From assembly GCA_002837415.1 (NCBI GenBank), contig PJCV01000001.1:186001-250000 (forward strand): DNA of 64,000 bases, given 5' to 3'. The notes under the pieces are model-generated. The model had not been told where the DNA came from, searched no databases, and saw only the letters and a list, made by a program, of their open reading frames with translations. Made by a program: the position numbers and the translations under genes. This DNA comes from Actinomycetales bacterium SN12 (GTDB lineage Bacteria > Actinomycetota > Actinomycetes > Actinomycetales > Microbacteriaceae). Shown here piece after piece: positions 53,566 through 60,781 of this stretch. Position 1 is the stretch's first letter. Each line of letters opens with the position of its first letter.

Positions 53566-53797
53566 ATCACTTTATGAGCGATCGAGGGAACTGGTGAAGC
53601 TCGTGCATTGGGATGGGTTCAGCATTGCTGAGGCTTCCCGCCTTCTCTCGATCAACGAGTCCCCAGCACGCACAAGGCATGGGAGAGCCCTGCAGCGTCT
53701 TCAACGGCACCTCGAAGACGGGAACGAGGAATCGAGCGTCAGCCGCCGCTCGTCCCGGTTTCACAGGAGACCCCTGGCCGCAGATGCGAACAACTAG
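53566..53797 (+). pseudogene. Remnant of an ECF sigma factor (region 4 only)
   Basis: The frame encodes RELVKLVHWDGFSIAEA then SRLLSINESPARTRHGRALQRLQRHLED, a sigma-70 region 4 helix-turn-helix. Region 2 and most of the N-terminus are missing; an in-frame ATG at 53498 leads into unrelated sequence. The fragment resembles the full ECF factor at 57674-58174 (shared LVHWDGF). It looks like a decayed gene, although a short protein cannot be excluded. Confidence 0.7.
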
Positions 53798-53820
53798 GAA
53801 TCGAAGGGACCGAGCGAAGC

Positions 53821-54147
53821 ATGCAGACGCTACCCAATACCTCGTGGGGCCTGATCGCAGGCGCCGTGATCGTTCTGGCACTCGTGATCAGCGCAGCTGC
53901 TGGCCTTGGCGCGTCCTCGCGAATTTTCGGTTTGCATGTTCCCTATATCTCGCATAGTGCCGGTACGTGGATTGGTGGGCACCGCGCCGCACTCTGGATG
54001 GTTGTCCCCTGTAACGGTGCCGCGCTTGTGCTCGCACAAAGCGATCCACTCCTCATGGCCGGCTGGCTCGCCTGGGGTTGCGGCATCGTGGGCGGCAGAC
54101 TTGCGGCGACGCTCCAGGCCCGCCGCTTGATGAACGACGCGCAGTGA
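53821..54147 (+). CDS. Small membrane protein of unknown function
   Basis: A 108-residue protein with three hydrophobic segments (about residues 9-31, 50-73 and 78-98). It matches no family I know. AAGGGA stands about 12 bases before the ATG. It follows the sigma remnant by 23 bases, so it may once have been its membrane partner, but it lacks a visible anti-sigma domain. Palindrome A begins 45 bases after its stop. Confidence 0.6.
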   Translation: MQTLPNTSWGLIAGAVIVLALVISAAAGLGASSRIFGLHVPYISHSAGTWIGGHRAALWMVVPCNGAALVLAQSDPLLMAGWLAWGCGIVGGRLAATLQARRLMNDAQ

Positions 54148-54192
54148 GCTGCGCACCAATGCGCGCGAGGGAACAAGGGCGACCTGCATCCT

Positions 54193-54214
54193 GCCGTAAA
54201 CGATCGTTTACGGC
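54193..54214. repeat. Palindrome A of the island array
   Basis: A perfect 22-nt palindrome, GCCGTAAACGA followed by its exact complement. It is the leftmost of four copies (others at 56827, 57422 and 58888). Unlike the others it has no closing half-site: the truncated ISL3 element begins within about 20 bases on its right. Confidence 0.88.
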
Positions 54215-54234
54215 GCTTAGCGAGCGAAACGCGA

Positions 54235-55503
54235 TTCTACGAGCTCGGTCTCGAAGCTGTCGGGCAGCGGATCGAGGCAGGCCGGGCGGTGATCGAGTGT
54301 CGCGTGATCGAGTCGGATCCATGGTGTCGCAAGTGCGGCGCCGAAGGCGTCGTGCGCGACACTGTGGTGCGGCCTCTGGCGCATGAGCCGTTCGGCCACC
54401 GGTCGACGCTGCTGCTGCTAGTGCGGGTGCGCCGATACCGGTGCTATCACTGCCGGCGCACCTGGCGTCAGGACACGACGGCTGCCGCCGCGCCGCGGGC
54501 GAAGATCTCCCGTGGCGGGCTGGGGTGGGCGTTGGAGGCGATCGTGGTCGACCATCTCACCGTGTCCCGTGCCGCCGCCGGTCTTGGCGTGTCCTGGCAC
54601 ACGGCGAACACCGCGATTCTCGCGGAGGGCCGTCGGCGTCTTATCGATGACCCGACGAGGTTTGACGGCGTCACCACGATCGGCGTCGATGAGCATGTCT
54701 GGCGGCACACCCGCTTCGGTGACAAGTACGTCACGGTGATCATCGACCTGACCCCGAACCGGAACAAGACCGGGCCGGCCAGGCTGCTGGACATGGTCGA
54801 GGGCCGCTCCAAAGCGGTGTTCAAGCAGTGGCTCGCCGCCCGTCCAAAGAAGTGGCGGGATCGGATCGAGGTCGTCGCGATGGACGGGTTCAGCGGGTTC
54901 AAGACCGCCACCGCTGAGGAGCTGCCCGACGCGATCCCGGTCATGGATCCGTTCCATGTGGTCCGTCTCGCCGGTGACGCGCTTGATGTCTGCCGCCGCC
55001 GCGTTCAGCAAGACATTTTCGGGCGCCGCGGGATGAAGGGCGACCCGCTCTACCAGGCCCGCCGCACCCTGCACACCGGCGACAAGCTGCTCACCGACCG
55101 GCAGAGGACCCGACTGAAGAAGCTGTTCGCCCACGACGACCATGTCCAAGTCGAAGCGACCTGGGGCATCTACCAGCGCATGATCGCCGCGTATCGGGAA
55201 CCTGACAAGAAGCTCGGCAAGCAGATGATGAAGGCAGTGATCGACGCGGTCAGCACCGCCGTCCCGACCGGCCTCGCCGAGCTTCGCAAGCTCGGCCGCA
55301 CCCTCAAGCAGCGCGCAGCGGACATCCTCGCGTTCTTTGACCGTCCCGGAACGTCGAACGGACCAACGGAGGCGATCAAGGGCCGGCTCGAGCACCTCCG
55401 CGGCTCTGCCCTCGGCTTCCGGAACCTGACGAACTACGTCGCCAGATCGCTACTCGAAGCCGGAGGATGCAGATCCCACCTACACCCCTAATTCCGAAGA
55501 GCC
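54235..55503 (+). mobile_element. 5'-truncated ISL3-family insertion sequence
   Basis: The right end is intact: 55487-55503 reads CCTAATTCCGAAGAGCC, the complement of the GGCTCTTCGGAATTAGG type terminal repeat of ISL3 elements, overlapping the transposase stop. No matching left repeat is found upstream, and transposase homology begins only at about 54235 (YELGLEAVGQRIEAG). The left end has been lost, so the element cannot move on its own. The left breakpoint lies about 20 bases from palindrome A. Confidence 0.85.
54289..55491 (+). pseudogene. ISL3-family transposase lacking its N-terminus
   Basis: The first usable start is GTG 54289, giving 400 residues, while the reading frame with homology begins about 18 codons earlier without a start codon. 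The N-terminal zinc finger has CRKCG and CYHC pairs. A helix-turn-helix region follows at about 75-110. The DDE residues lie in GVDEHVWRH, VAMDGFSGFK and NGPTEAIKGRLEHLRG. The catalytic part is complete, but the lost N-terminus and left end suggest inactivity. Confidence 0.82.
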
Positions 55504-55764
55504 GGTTTAGTTCCCCTCAAGGCGGGCGAATGGAAATTCCCGGACTACAGCCACCTGATCTTGATGCCATTGATGTCGGTCGCCCTGATCGCGCAGTCGG
55601 CTCTGTCCGCGGACGTGCTGAGACCTCGCACGGTCATCGTTCTTTTCGGCACGCTCGGAGGCATCGGAACGCTCTTGGCATTGACCAAAAGGCTGGTTGA
55701 TACTCTTCGGTGCACCGCTGGGTCAGATTCGTCTAATTCACTAACTCAGGCAAATCGTGCCTAG
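55504..55764 (+). pseudogene. 3' fragment of a membrane-protein gene cut by the IS
   Basis: Directly after the IS right end an open frame continues without a start: LVPLKAGEWKFPDYSHL, then a hydrophobic helix ILMPLMSVALIAQSAL and another GTLGGIGTLLAL, ending at TAG 55762-55764. It looks like the end of a small membrane-protein gene whose 5' part was removed with the left end of the IS. No homologue is recognised. Confidence 0.55.
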
Positions 55765-55842
55765 GGCGTCTGCTTTCACCTGTGCGGCGCAGCGTCCCCA
55801 GCGGTCGCGGCCTCGGCGTCCACGGCGCTCACTCAGTCAGCG

Positions 55843-56529
55843 TCAGGAGAAGAGCTGGCGAAGCGCGTCGAGGTCGCCGGAGTCGACGACCTTCTGGACC
55901 GCGTCGATGGTGTCCCGGTCGCCGAACATGCCCTTGAGCGTGTCGTTCCAAATCGCTCGCACTCTGTCCACGTCACCGGCGTCGACCGCGGCGCCTGCAG
56001 ACTCGATTGCCTGCTGGTACGGAATCTGCTGGAACCCAGCAGGCGCGTCCCAAGGGCTGTAGTACGGCACCCAGGGGAGGTCGGGGTTGGGCGTGAGCCA
56101 GAGCACCTGGCCGGGGTGAATGTCCCGCCTGTGGTTCATCGAGCCGAGGGTTGGGTACGCGCAGAGCCGTTCAGCAACCACGGCTTCGACGTCGCCGGGC
56201 TCAACGGTATACGTCAAGGGAGTGCCATCCGCATCTACTGTCACCTCGCCCCGCGCGAACTCGCGTGCGCCTAGATCCCGGAGCGTACCCTGGCGCTCCC
56301 AATACAGACCGCCGCCGTCGCCGTAGACCTCAGACATGCCGGAGCACGCTTCCGGCTCGGTCGATTCCGGCGTCGGCGTAGCCTCGGTAACCGGCTCGGC
56401 GACAGCCGTGGCAGCGGGCGCCTTGGATGTCTGAACTGCCGCTGGTGCTGTGGCGGCGCACCCCGCCAGCGCGGCAGCCGTCAAAGCGAGTGCGGCGACT
56501 ACAGGGGCGAGTTTGTGTGTGCCGGACAT
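55843..56529 (-). CDS. Lipoprotein with LysM-like domain
   Basis: A 228-residue lipoprotein. The signal peptide has the lipobox LAGC (Cys near residue 23), followed by a linker rich in Ala, Pro and Thr. A LysM-like module lies at about 105-150 (YTVEPGDVEAVVAERLC and IHPGQVLWLTPNP), suggesting peptidoglycan binding on the outer face of the membrane. The C-terminal part is unassigned. The ATG at 56529 stands six bases after CAGTAT, a possible -10, with no ribosome site, so the transcript may be leaderless. Confidence 0.82.
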   Translation of the reverse strand: MSGTHKLAPVVAALALTAAALAGCAATAPAAVQTSKAPAATAVAEPVTEATPTPESTEPEACSGMSEVYGDGGGLYWERQGTLRDLGAREFARGEVTVDADGTPLTYTVEPGDVEAVVAERLCAYPTLGSMNHRRDIHPGQVLWLTPNPDLPWVPYYSPWDAPAGFQQIPYQQAIESAGAAVDAGDVDRVRAIWNDTLKGMFGDRDTIDAVQKVVDSGDLDALRQLFS

Positions 56530-56826
56530 GACGCCATACTGGCAGACCGGTTCCAACTTCAGGACGTCAGCCAGGCGGGCAGGCGTCGGTGCGGCCGGTG
56601 CTCAAGCGCCACAACCCGCAGATAGGAACCACCGTCGCTACCGTTGGAGCGGGGCCGATGATCGCAGCATCCGGCGCATCGCCATGCTCGTATCTCTCGT
56701 TGTCGTGACCGACAAAACGCTGCGCGCGTCTACAGCGGGCAGATGACGCCCAGCCGAAGACCTCTGCCGATCGGCGATTCTGAAGGACGTTCGCGGCGAC
56801 CATTCCGGTCCATTCCACGACTTCAC
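56530..56826. other. Intergenic stretch with no convincing gene
   Basis: It holds the candidate leaderless promoter of the LysM lipoprotein at its left end. The short open frames on both strands lack homology, ribosome sites and coding-like composition. It ends at module B. Confidence 0.6.
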
Positions 56827-56925
56827 GCCGAAAACGATCGTTTACGGCGCATCTCTCGTTTGGTGCCCGCTTGTCACGCCGGTAACGTTCTCCGAAACTT
56901 GATTCCGGCAGACGTTATCGGCGGG
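56827..56925. repeat. Array module B (99 nt)
   Basis: It opens with the palindrome GCCGAAAACG-AT-CGTTTACGGC (one mismatched pair). An inner half-site GCCGGTAACG lies at 56877-56886, and the closing half-site CGTTATCGGC at 56913-56922 is followed by GGG. The opening and closing ends are complementary (CGCCGAAAACG with CGTTATCGGCG). The inner and closing half-sites also pair around an unpaired centre, giving a foldable site. Confidence 0.78.
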
Positions 56926-56973
56926 TCCATGGGTGCTGTGTAGAGAACGGTGGCGACCGGACGACGTGGATCT

Positions 56974-57387
56974 TCAAGGCGTGATCGCGTACACGTTCTC
57001 TGAGATCTTCATCGCGTTGTCGGGGACGAACCCATTGTCGGGAATGACGGCGAAGCTACCAGCTTGCCCTTGTGTCGCAACCCCGGAGGTGCCTCCACAC
57101 GAGATGGAGCCCTCTGAGTCTCCAAACAGGGCGACGAGACAGACGGACGACGCCTTAATACCCTCAGCTATCCATAACGACGTTCCCTCGTGCTCGCCAA
57201 GATAACGGGCCGTAGAAAAGTCAATCGTTTCGCTCGGGTCTTCGTCGAGCGCAGGCAGCTTGTCTTGACGCGTGTGCGGTTTCCGAAGGTCGGCAAAGTC
57301 GTCTTTCACTGAAGCCGAGCACCCGGAAAATACCAGGATCCCGCTCGTAACGAGCGTGAGGACAAGCAGTTCGCGTGCCTTAAGCAT
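56974..57387 (-). CDS. Small lipoprotein of unknown function
   Basis: A 137-residue lipoprotein with signal peptide and lipobox FSGC (Cys at residue 23). The mature part has DFSTARYLGEHEGTSLWIAEG and a CGGTSG motif and is not recognised. The ATG at 57387 lies six bases after CATACT (57394-57399), which suggests a leaderless transcript. It is the only gene between modules B and C. Confidence 0.75.
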   Translation of the reverse strand: MLKARELLVLTLVTSGILVFSGCSASVKDDFADLRKPHTRQDKLPALDEDPSETIDFSTARYLGEHEGTSLWIAEGIKASSVCLVALFGDSEGSISCGGTSGVATQGQAGSFAVIPDNGFVPDNAMKISENVYAITP

Positions 57388-57420
57388 GGCTACAGTATGT
57401 CGGAACGTGTGCGTCGGCGT

Positions 57421-57520
57421 CACCGTAAACAATCGTTTGCGGCGCGGGCGCGGTAACGGGCCCAGGAAGCTTGCCCATAACGGTCAGCACAACGGACTAT
57501 CGGCAGCCGTTTTCGGCGGG
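57421..57520. repeat. Array module C (99 nt plus flank)
   Basis: The opening palindrome is degenerate (ACCGTAAACA-AT-CGTTTGCGGC, 57422-57443). Inner CCCATAACGG is at 57475-57484 and the closing segment GGCAGCCGTTTTCGGCGGG ends at 57520. From opening to closing base it measures 99 nt, the same as module B, and aligns to it without gaps. The closing segment shares 16 of 19 bases with B. Confidence 0.75.
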
Positions 57521-57673
57521 AGCATGAGAAAAGGACACGTTACCCGCCCTGCCTTTAGTGCTTCCGTCGATCTGATTGCTCGTTCACACAAATGAAGCTC
57601 ACGAGGTCGACCGTGATTGTCGGCGGCAATAGGAGATCACTCGGCTGCGGACCCGACGATGAAGGCTCGACGG

Positions 57674-58174
57674 TCATGCGTTCACTCCCAGCATCGCTCG
57701 TAGTTGCTCCTTCGCGCGTGCGTATCGTGCGCGGGCGGTTGAGGCGGCGCAGCCCGTAATGATCGCTGCTTCGGCGAGGGTGAAACCGTCCCAGTGAACG
57801 AGCTGAACTATCTCAGCGAGTTCGGGCGCAAGGCGGGCAATCGCGTCGCGGACGTCTCCGCCGTCATCCGCGGTCGGCGCGGCCGACACTGCTGGCAGGT
57901 GTGCCCGCATCTTGTCGACCAACGCAGATCGACGTCGTTCCCCGCGACTGTGATTCAGCAGCGTGCCGCGCGCGAGTCCGAAAAGCCACATCCGCACCTC
58001 GTCGGGATCAGTGGGGAGATCATCAACGCGCCGCCACGCGATCAATAGAGTCTCCCCGAACAGGTCTGGGGCGTCCTCTGCTCCCACACGCCGATGCAGG
58101 AATCGGAGGATGTCTGCGTTCGATTCCCGCAGGACGGTGGTCAGGAGAGTGCGTTTGCGCTTTGCCGCATTCAC
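57674..58174 (-). CDS. ECF-type RNA polymerase sigma factor
   Basis: A 166-residue sigma factor. Region 2 covers about 15-80 (ADILRFLHRRVGAEDAPDLFGETLLIAWRR, in two parts) and region 4 about 108-160 (LVHWDGFTLAEAAIITGCAASTARARYARAKEQL). The GTG at 58174 overlaps the upstream gene's TGA by four bases and has GAGGCGG upstream, so translation is coupled. Its target promoter is not evident. It is similar to the remnant at 53566-53797. Confidence 0.85.
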   Translation of the reverse strand: MNAAKRKRTLLTTVLRESNADILRFLHRRVGAEDAPDLFGETLLIAWRRVDDLPTDPDEVRMWLFGLARGTLLNHSRGERRRSALVDKMRAHLPAVSAAPTADDGGDVRDAIARLAPELAEIVQLVHWDGFTLAEAAIITGCAASTARARYARAKEQLRAMLGVNA

Positions 58175-58797
58175 GGGGCAACCGCCTCGCACTGGACTTG
58201 CGCATCGGACGTCCACCAGCCGTCAATGCCGGTCCTAGCGGACAGCTCATTCGTCGCGTCCGTGAGCGCGGCATAGTGAGCGGCCAGATACCAGTCGTCT
58301 TCGTCGGGCCGGTCCTGGGCGCTCGCGTCCGTCAACTGGCCCTGCGCGTCGATCACCTGGACGATCGAGGTCGGATTCGAGTGCATCGCGTTTGCACGTC
58401 GCTCAACGGCAGCTTCGTCTACTCGAACTTGCCCGATCTCCGTGACGAAGGTCGCCCAGTCGCCGTATTCCTCGGTCTGGTCCAGGACGATCCGCGCTTC
58501 ACAGCCGCGCCCGCTCGGGAGCGTAAAGGTATACGAAACGTCGGGATCCTGTGCCCATGGCAACCAATCGAAACCACCCGCAGCGAAGGCAGCCCCGCCG
58601 CTGGCGCTCAGAAGCACCGCGAGCCCCACGCCAGCGGCCAGGCGATGAGTTCTCCGAGTAGCGGGGCGTTCCGCCGTCACGTGAGCAGACGTCGCGTGAG
58701 AGACGGTGTGCATTTCGCGCATCAAGGCGGAGTCGATCACGATCGCGGCTGGCGCTGAACGCTCAAGCAGCAGGTCAAGCCGATCATCAGTATCCAT
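58171..58797 (-). CDS. Membrane protein, probable regulator of the adjacent ECF sigma factor
   Basis: A 208-residue single-pass protein. Residues 1 to about 60 are cytoplasmic (MDTDDRLDLLLERSAPA). One membrane helix lies at about 64-82. The outer domain contains DWLPWAQDPDVSYTF and Cys residues in GRGCEARI and VQCEAVAP that could form a disulfide. The topology fits an anti-sigma factor, but no ZAS or RskA signature is seen. Unusually it precedes the sigma gene instead of following it. Confidence 0.68.
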   Translation of the reverse strand: MDTDDRLDLLLERSAPAAIVIDSALMREMHTVSHATSAHVTAERPATRRTHRLAAGVGLAVLLSASGGAAFAAGGFDWLPWAQDPDVSYTFTLPSGRGCEARIVLDQTEEYGDWATFVTEIGQVRVDEAAVERRANAMHSNPTSIVQVIDAQGQLTDASAQDRPDEDDWYLAAHYAALTDATNELSARTGIDGWWTSDAQVQCEAVAP

Positions 58798-58886
58798 GTC
58801 ATTCCCATCGTGAAGGGTCGTTACATGAGATATGTCCGGCAACACCCCCGATGATGACTTGCTTCAAAGATCGCTTGATGGTCACC

Positions 58887-59020
58887 TGCCGAAAACGATC
58901 GTTTTCGGCAGCCTCGCCGAGACTGACGACCAGGTGCGCGACACGCCGAGAAACGGTCCGCCGGAACCCCCTGCCGAAACCGGATCGGCCGAAAGCCCTG
59001 CAGCAGCGTTATCGGCAGCC
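58887..59020. repeat. Array module D (about 133 nt)
   Basis: It opens with a perfect 24-nt palindrome (TGCCGAAAACGA and its complement, 58887-58910). Inner CCGAGAAACGG is at 58946-58956, and the closing half-site CGTTATCGGCAG is at 59007-59018. The ends pair as CTGCCGAAAACG with CGTTATCGGCAG, 11 of 12. The base outside the core differs from module B on both arms together (T-A against C-G). Confidence 0.75.
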
Positions 59021-59088
59021 GCGAGTCCAACTGCGTGCACTGCCCCTCGCACCAGACGCTGTCTCTAGGATTGGACGCGAGGAGCGCG

Positions 59089-59427
59089 ATGACGAGATCA
59101 GATGAGACCGGCGACGGAACGCAGTTCACCGCTGCGTCGAAAGCACCCGCGACGAGCGACACCTTCTCCTCCTCGACTCCGTACGGTATCTGCGAGTACT
59201 TTGCAGCGGGCAGCATCAGTCGGGAGCAGCTCATCGACGAACTCGTACGCTTCCCGTACGTCCCGGGCGGGACGACCGACGGCTATGACTCTCTCCTCGT
59301 CGATCCCTCGGGCACTTGGTCTGAGGTCGCGGATGCTGCGCGGCGAGGTGTCATCGATGACGCGGTCTATGCGGAAGTCTTCCGTCGCAGGCATCCGGAA
59401 TACGCCGCTGCGATCGCGGCGGAGTAG
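59089..59427 (+). CDS. Small acidic hypothetical protein
   Basis: A 112-residue soluble protein with a Ser/Thr-rich N-terminus (about 30 residues) and a compact helical region with SISREQLIDELVRFPYVPG, TTDGYDSLL and AARRGVIDDAVYAEVFRR. I have seen similar small actinobacterial proteins but cannot assign a role. The ATG has GAGGAG five bases upstream. Confidence 0.7.
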   Translation: MTRSDETGDGTQFTAASKAPATSDTFSSSTPYGICEYFAAGSISREQLIDELVRFPYVPGGTTDGYDSLLVDPSGTWSEVADAARRGVIDDAVYAEVFRRRHPEYAAAIAAE

Positions 59428-59452
59428 CGCGTACTCGGCGGAGGTGTGATGC

Positions 59453-60011
59453 ATGGCCGAATTGTTCGCCTCTCAGGACTGCATCCCGGAGCGCGCTGCG
59501 ATCGACGCGGACCTCGTCCGTACCCTACGACTGGATCGACGGACACCGCCCCGAACCTGCGCTGCTCAGCGGCGACGAGACTGCCGCTGCTGCTCTCGGC
59601 GACTTCCTCAGCTCTCTGCAGCGGATCCAGGCATCGGACGGGCCCGTGTCCGGTCCGCACAGTGCGTGGCGCGACGCGACGACCGCACCCGCCCACGAAG
59701 CGGCGGTGTGGCTGCACGGCGATGTGGCGATCGGCAACCTGCTGGTCGACGACCGGCATTCGCTTTCCGCTGTGCTCGATTTCGGATGCTCGGCAGTCGG
59801 CGACCCGGCATGCGACACGGTGATCTTCTGGACGCAGTTCCGAGGAACCGCGCGTCAGGCATTCCGTACCAGCCTCGGACTCGATGACGCGGCATGGGCA
59901 CGGGGCGCCGGGTGGGCCCTATGGAAGGGACTGATCATGCTGACCAACGTCACTCCGGGAGAGTCCGATCTCGCACGTCGTGTGCTGCACGAGCTGCTCG
60001 ATCCGGAATGA
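59453..60011 (+). pseudogene. Decayed aminoglycoside phosphotransferase-family gene
   Basis: The C-terminal lobe is intact from about 59538: PYDWIDG, then AALGDFLSSLQRIQ, the catalytic WLHGDVAIGNLL and the metal-binding AVLDFGCSAVGDPACD. At the 5' end the frame from ATG 59453 gives CIPERAAIDADLVRTL, a typical start for this family, but the N-lobe with the ATP-binding Lys is missing and the two parts are in different frames. An internal deletion is the likeliest cause. A start at GTG 59646 could give a 121-residue fragment. Confidence 0.8.
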
Positions 60012-60035
60012 TCCGCGCGCGCCGCGGCCGCGATG

Positions 60036-60701
60036 TCAGAACCGTGCCGAGAATCCGCCGTCGGTGTGCAGCAACTGCCCGCTGATCCAGCGGCCCTCGT
60101 CGGAGAGCAGGAATGACGTGATCCCTGCGATGTCGCGGGGCGTACCCGAGCGGCCGAGCGGGTGCTGGGCTGTCAGCATCCGTCGAGTCTCGTCGTCCAT
60201 CCATCCGGTGTCGATCGGCCCGGGGTTCACGACGTTCGCGGAGATCCCGCGGGGTCCGAACTCGCGGGCAGCGGAGATGACGATGCGGTCCAGAGCGCCC
60301 TTCGATGCGCCGTATGGCAGATTCCCCGTCACGTGATCGCTCGTGAATGCGACGATCGCTCCGCCGGTCTCACCGACCTGCCGCGCGAAGGCCGCGATCA
60401 GGAGGAGAGACGCACGGGCGTTCACGGCGACATGCTGGTCGAAGCTCTCGGCCGTGGTGTCGAGAATGCCGGACTCCACATCATGCGCATGACTGAGCAC
60501 CAGAGCCGAAATGGTTCCGCGCTCTCGGGTGATCGTCTCGATCAGGGCGGTCGGCGCCTGCGCATCCGAGAGGTCGCAGGGATAGTCCCCGGCGTCGAGA
60601 TCGCTGGTCACGACCTCCCACCCGTCGGCGCGGAGGCGAGGAACGATGCCGGCGGCGATGCTGTTCGAACGTGCGGCTCCGGTGACCAGTGCGAGGGGCA
60701 T
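60036..60701 (-). CDS. Short-chain dehydrogenase/reductase
   Basis: A 221-residue SDR with a Rossmann start ALVTGAARSNSIA, the Ser in VAFTSDH and the catalytic YGASK, followed by NVVNPGPIDTGWM. The cofactor loop and the NAG motif (VNAR) are present. The substrate is unknown. Its C-terminal LHTDGGFSARF is typical. GAGGG stands just before the ATG. It is convergent with the phosphotransferase remnant. Confidence 0.88.
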   Translation of the reverse strand: MPLALVTGAARSNSIAAGIVPRLRADGWEVVTSDLDAGDYPCDLSDAQAPTALIETITRERGTISALVLSHAHDVESGILDTTAESFDQHVAVNARASLLLIAAFARQVGETGGAIVAFTSDHVTGNLPYGASKGALDRIVISAAREFGPRGISANVVNPGPIDTGWMDDETRRMLTAQHPLGRSGTPRDIAGITSFLLSDEGRWISGQLLHTDGGFSARF

Positions 60702-60781
60702 CCCTCGACGCTAGCAGCGGCACGCGTGGTGCCGCACGGCGGCTCTGTACAGGCACCTGGGTCGCATGGTGGACTGGCGGC

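Noticed and set aside
54235..55503. A complete ISL3 element
   Set aside because: The right terminal repeat is clear but no left partner or target duplication was found, and the transposase start is missing.
54193..59020. Classical integron attC sites
   Set aside because: The layout fits, but the RYYYAAC and GTTRRRY core sequences are not matched and no intI gene is present. I keep only the weaker claim of attC-like modules.
54193..59020. Palindromes as SOS (LexA) boxes or a CRISPR array
   Set aside because: The actinobacterial LexA box TCGAAC-N4-GTTCGA is not matched, and the spacing is irregular with genes between the copies, so this is not CRISPR. No cas gene is present.
59646..60011. An intact aminoglycoside-resistance gene
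   Set aside because: Only the C-terminal lobe is present; the ATP-binding N-lobe is deleted.
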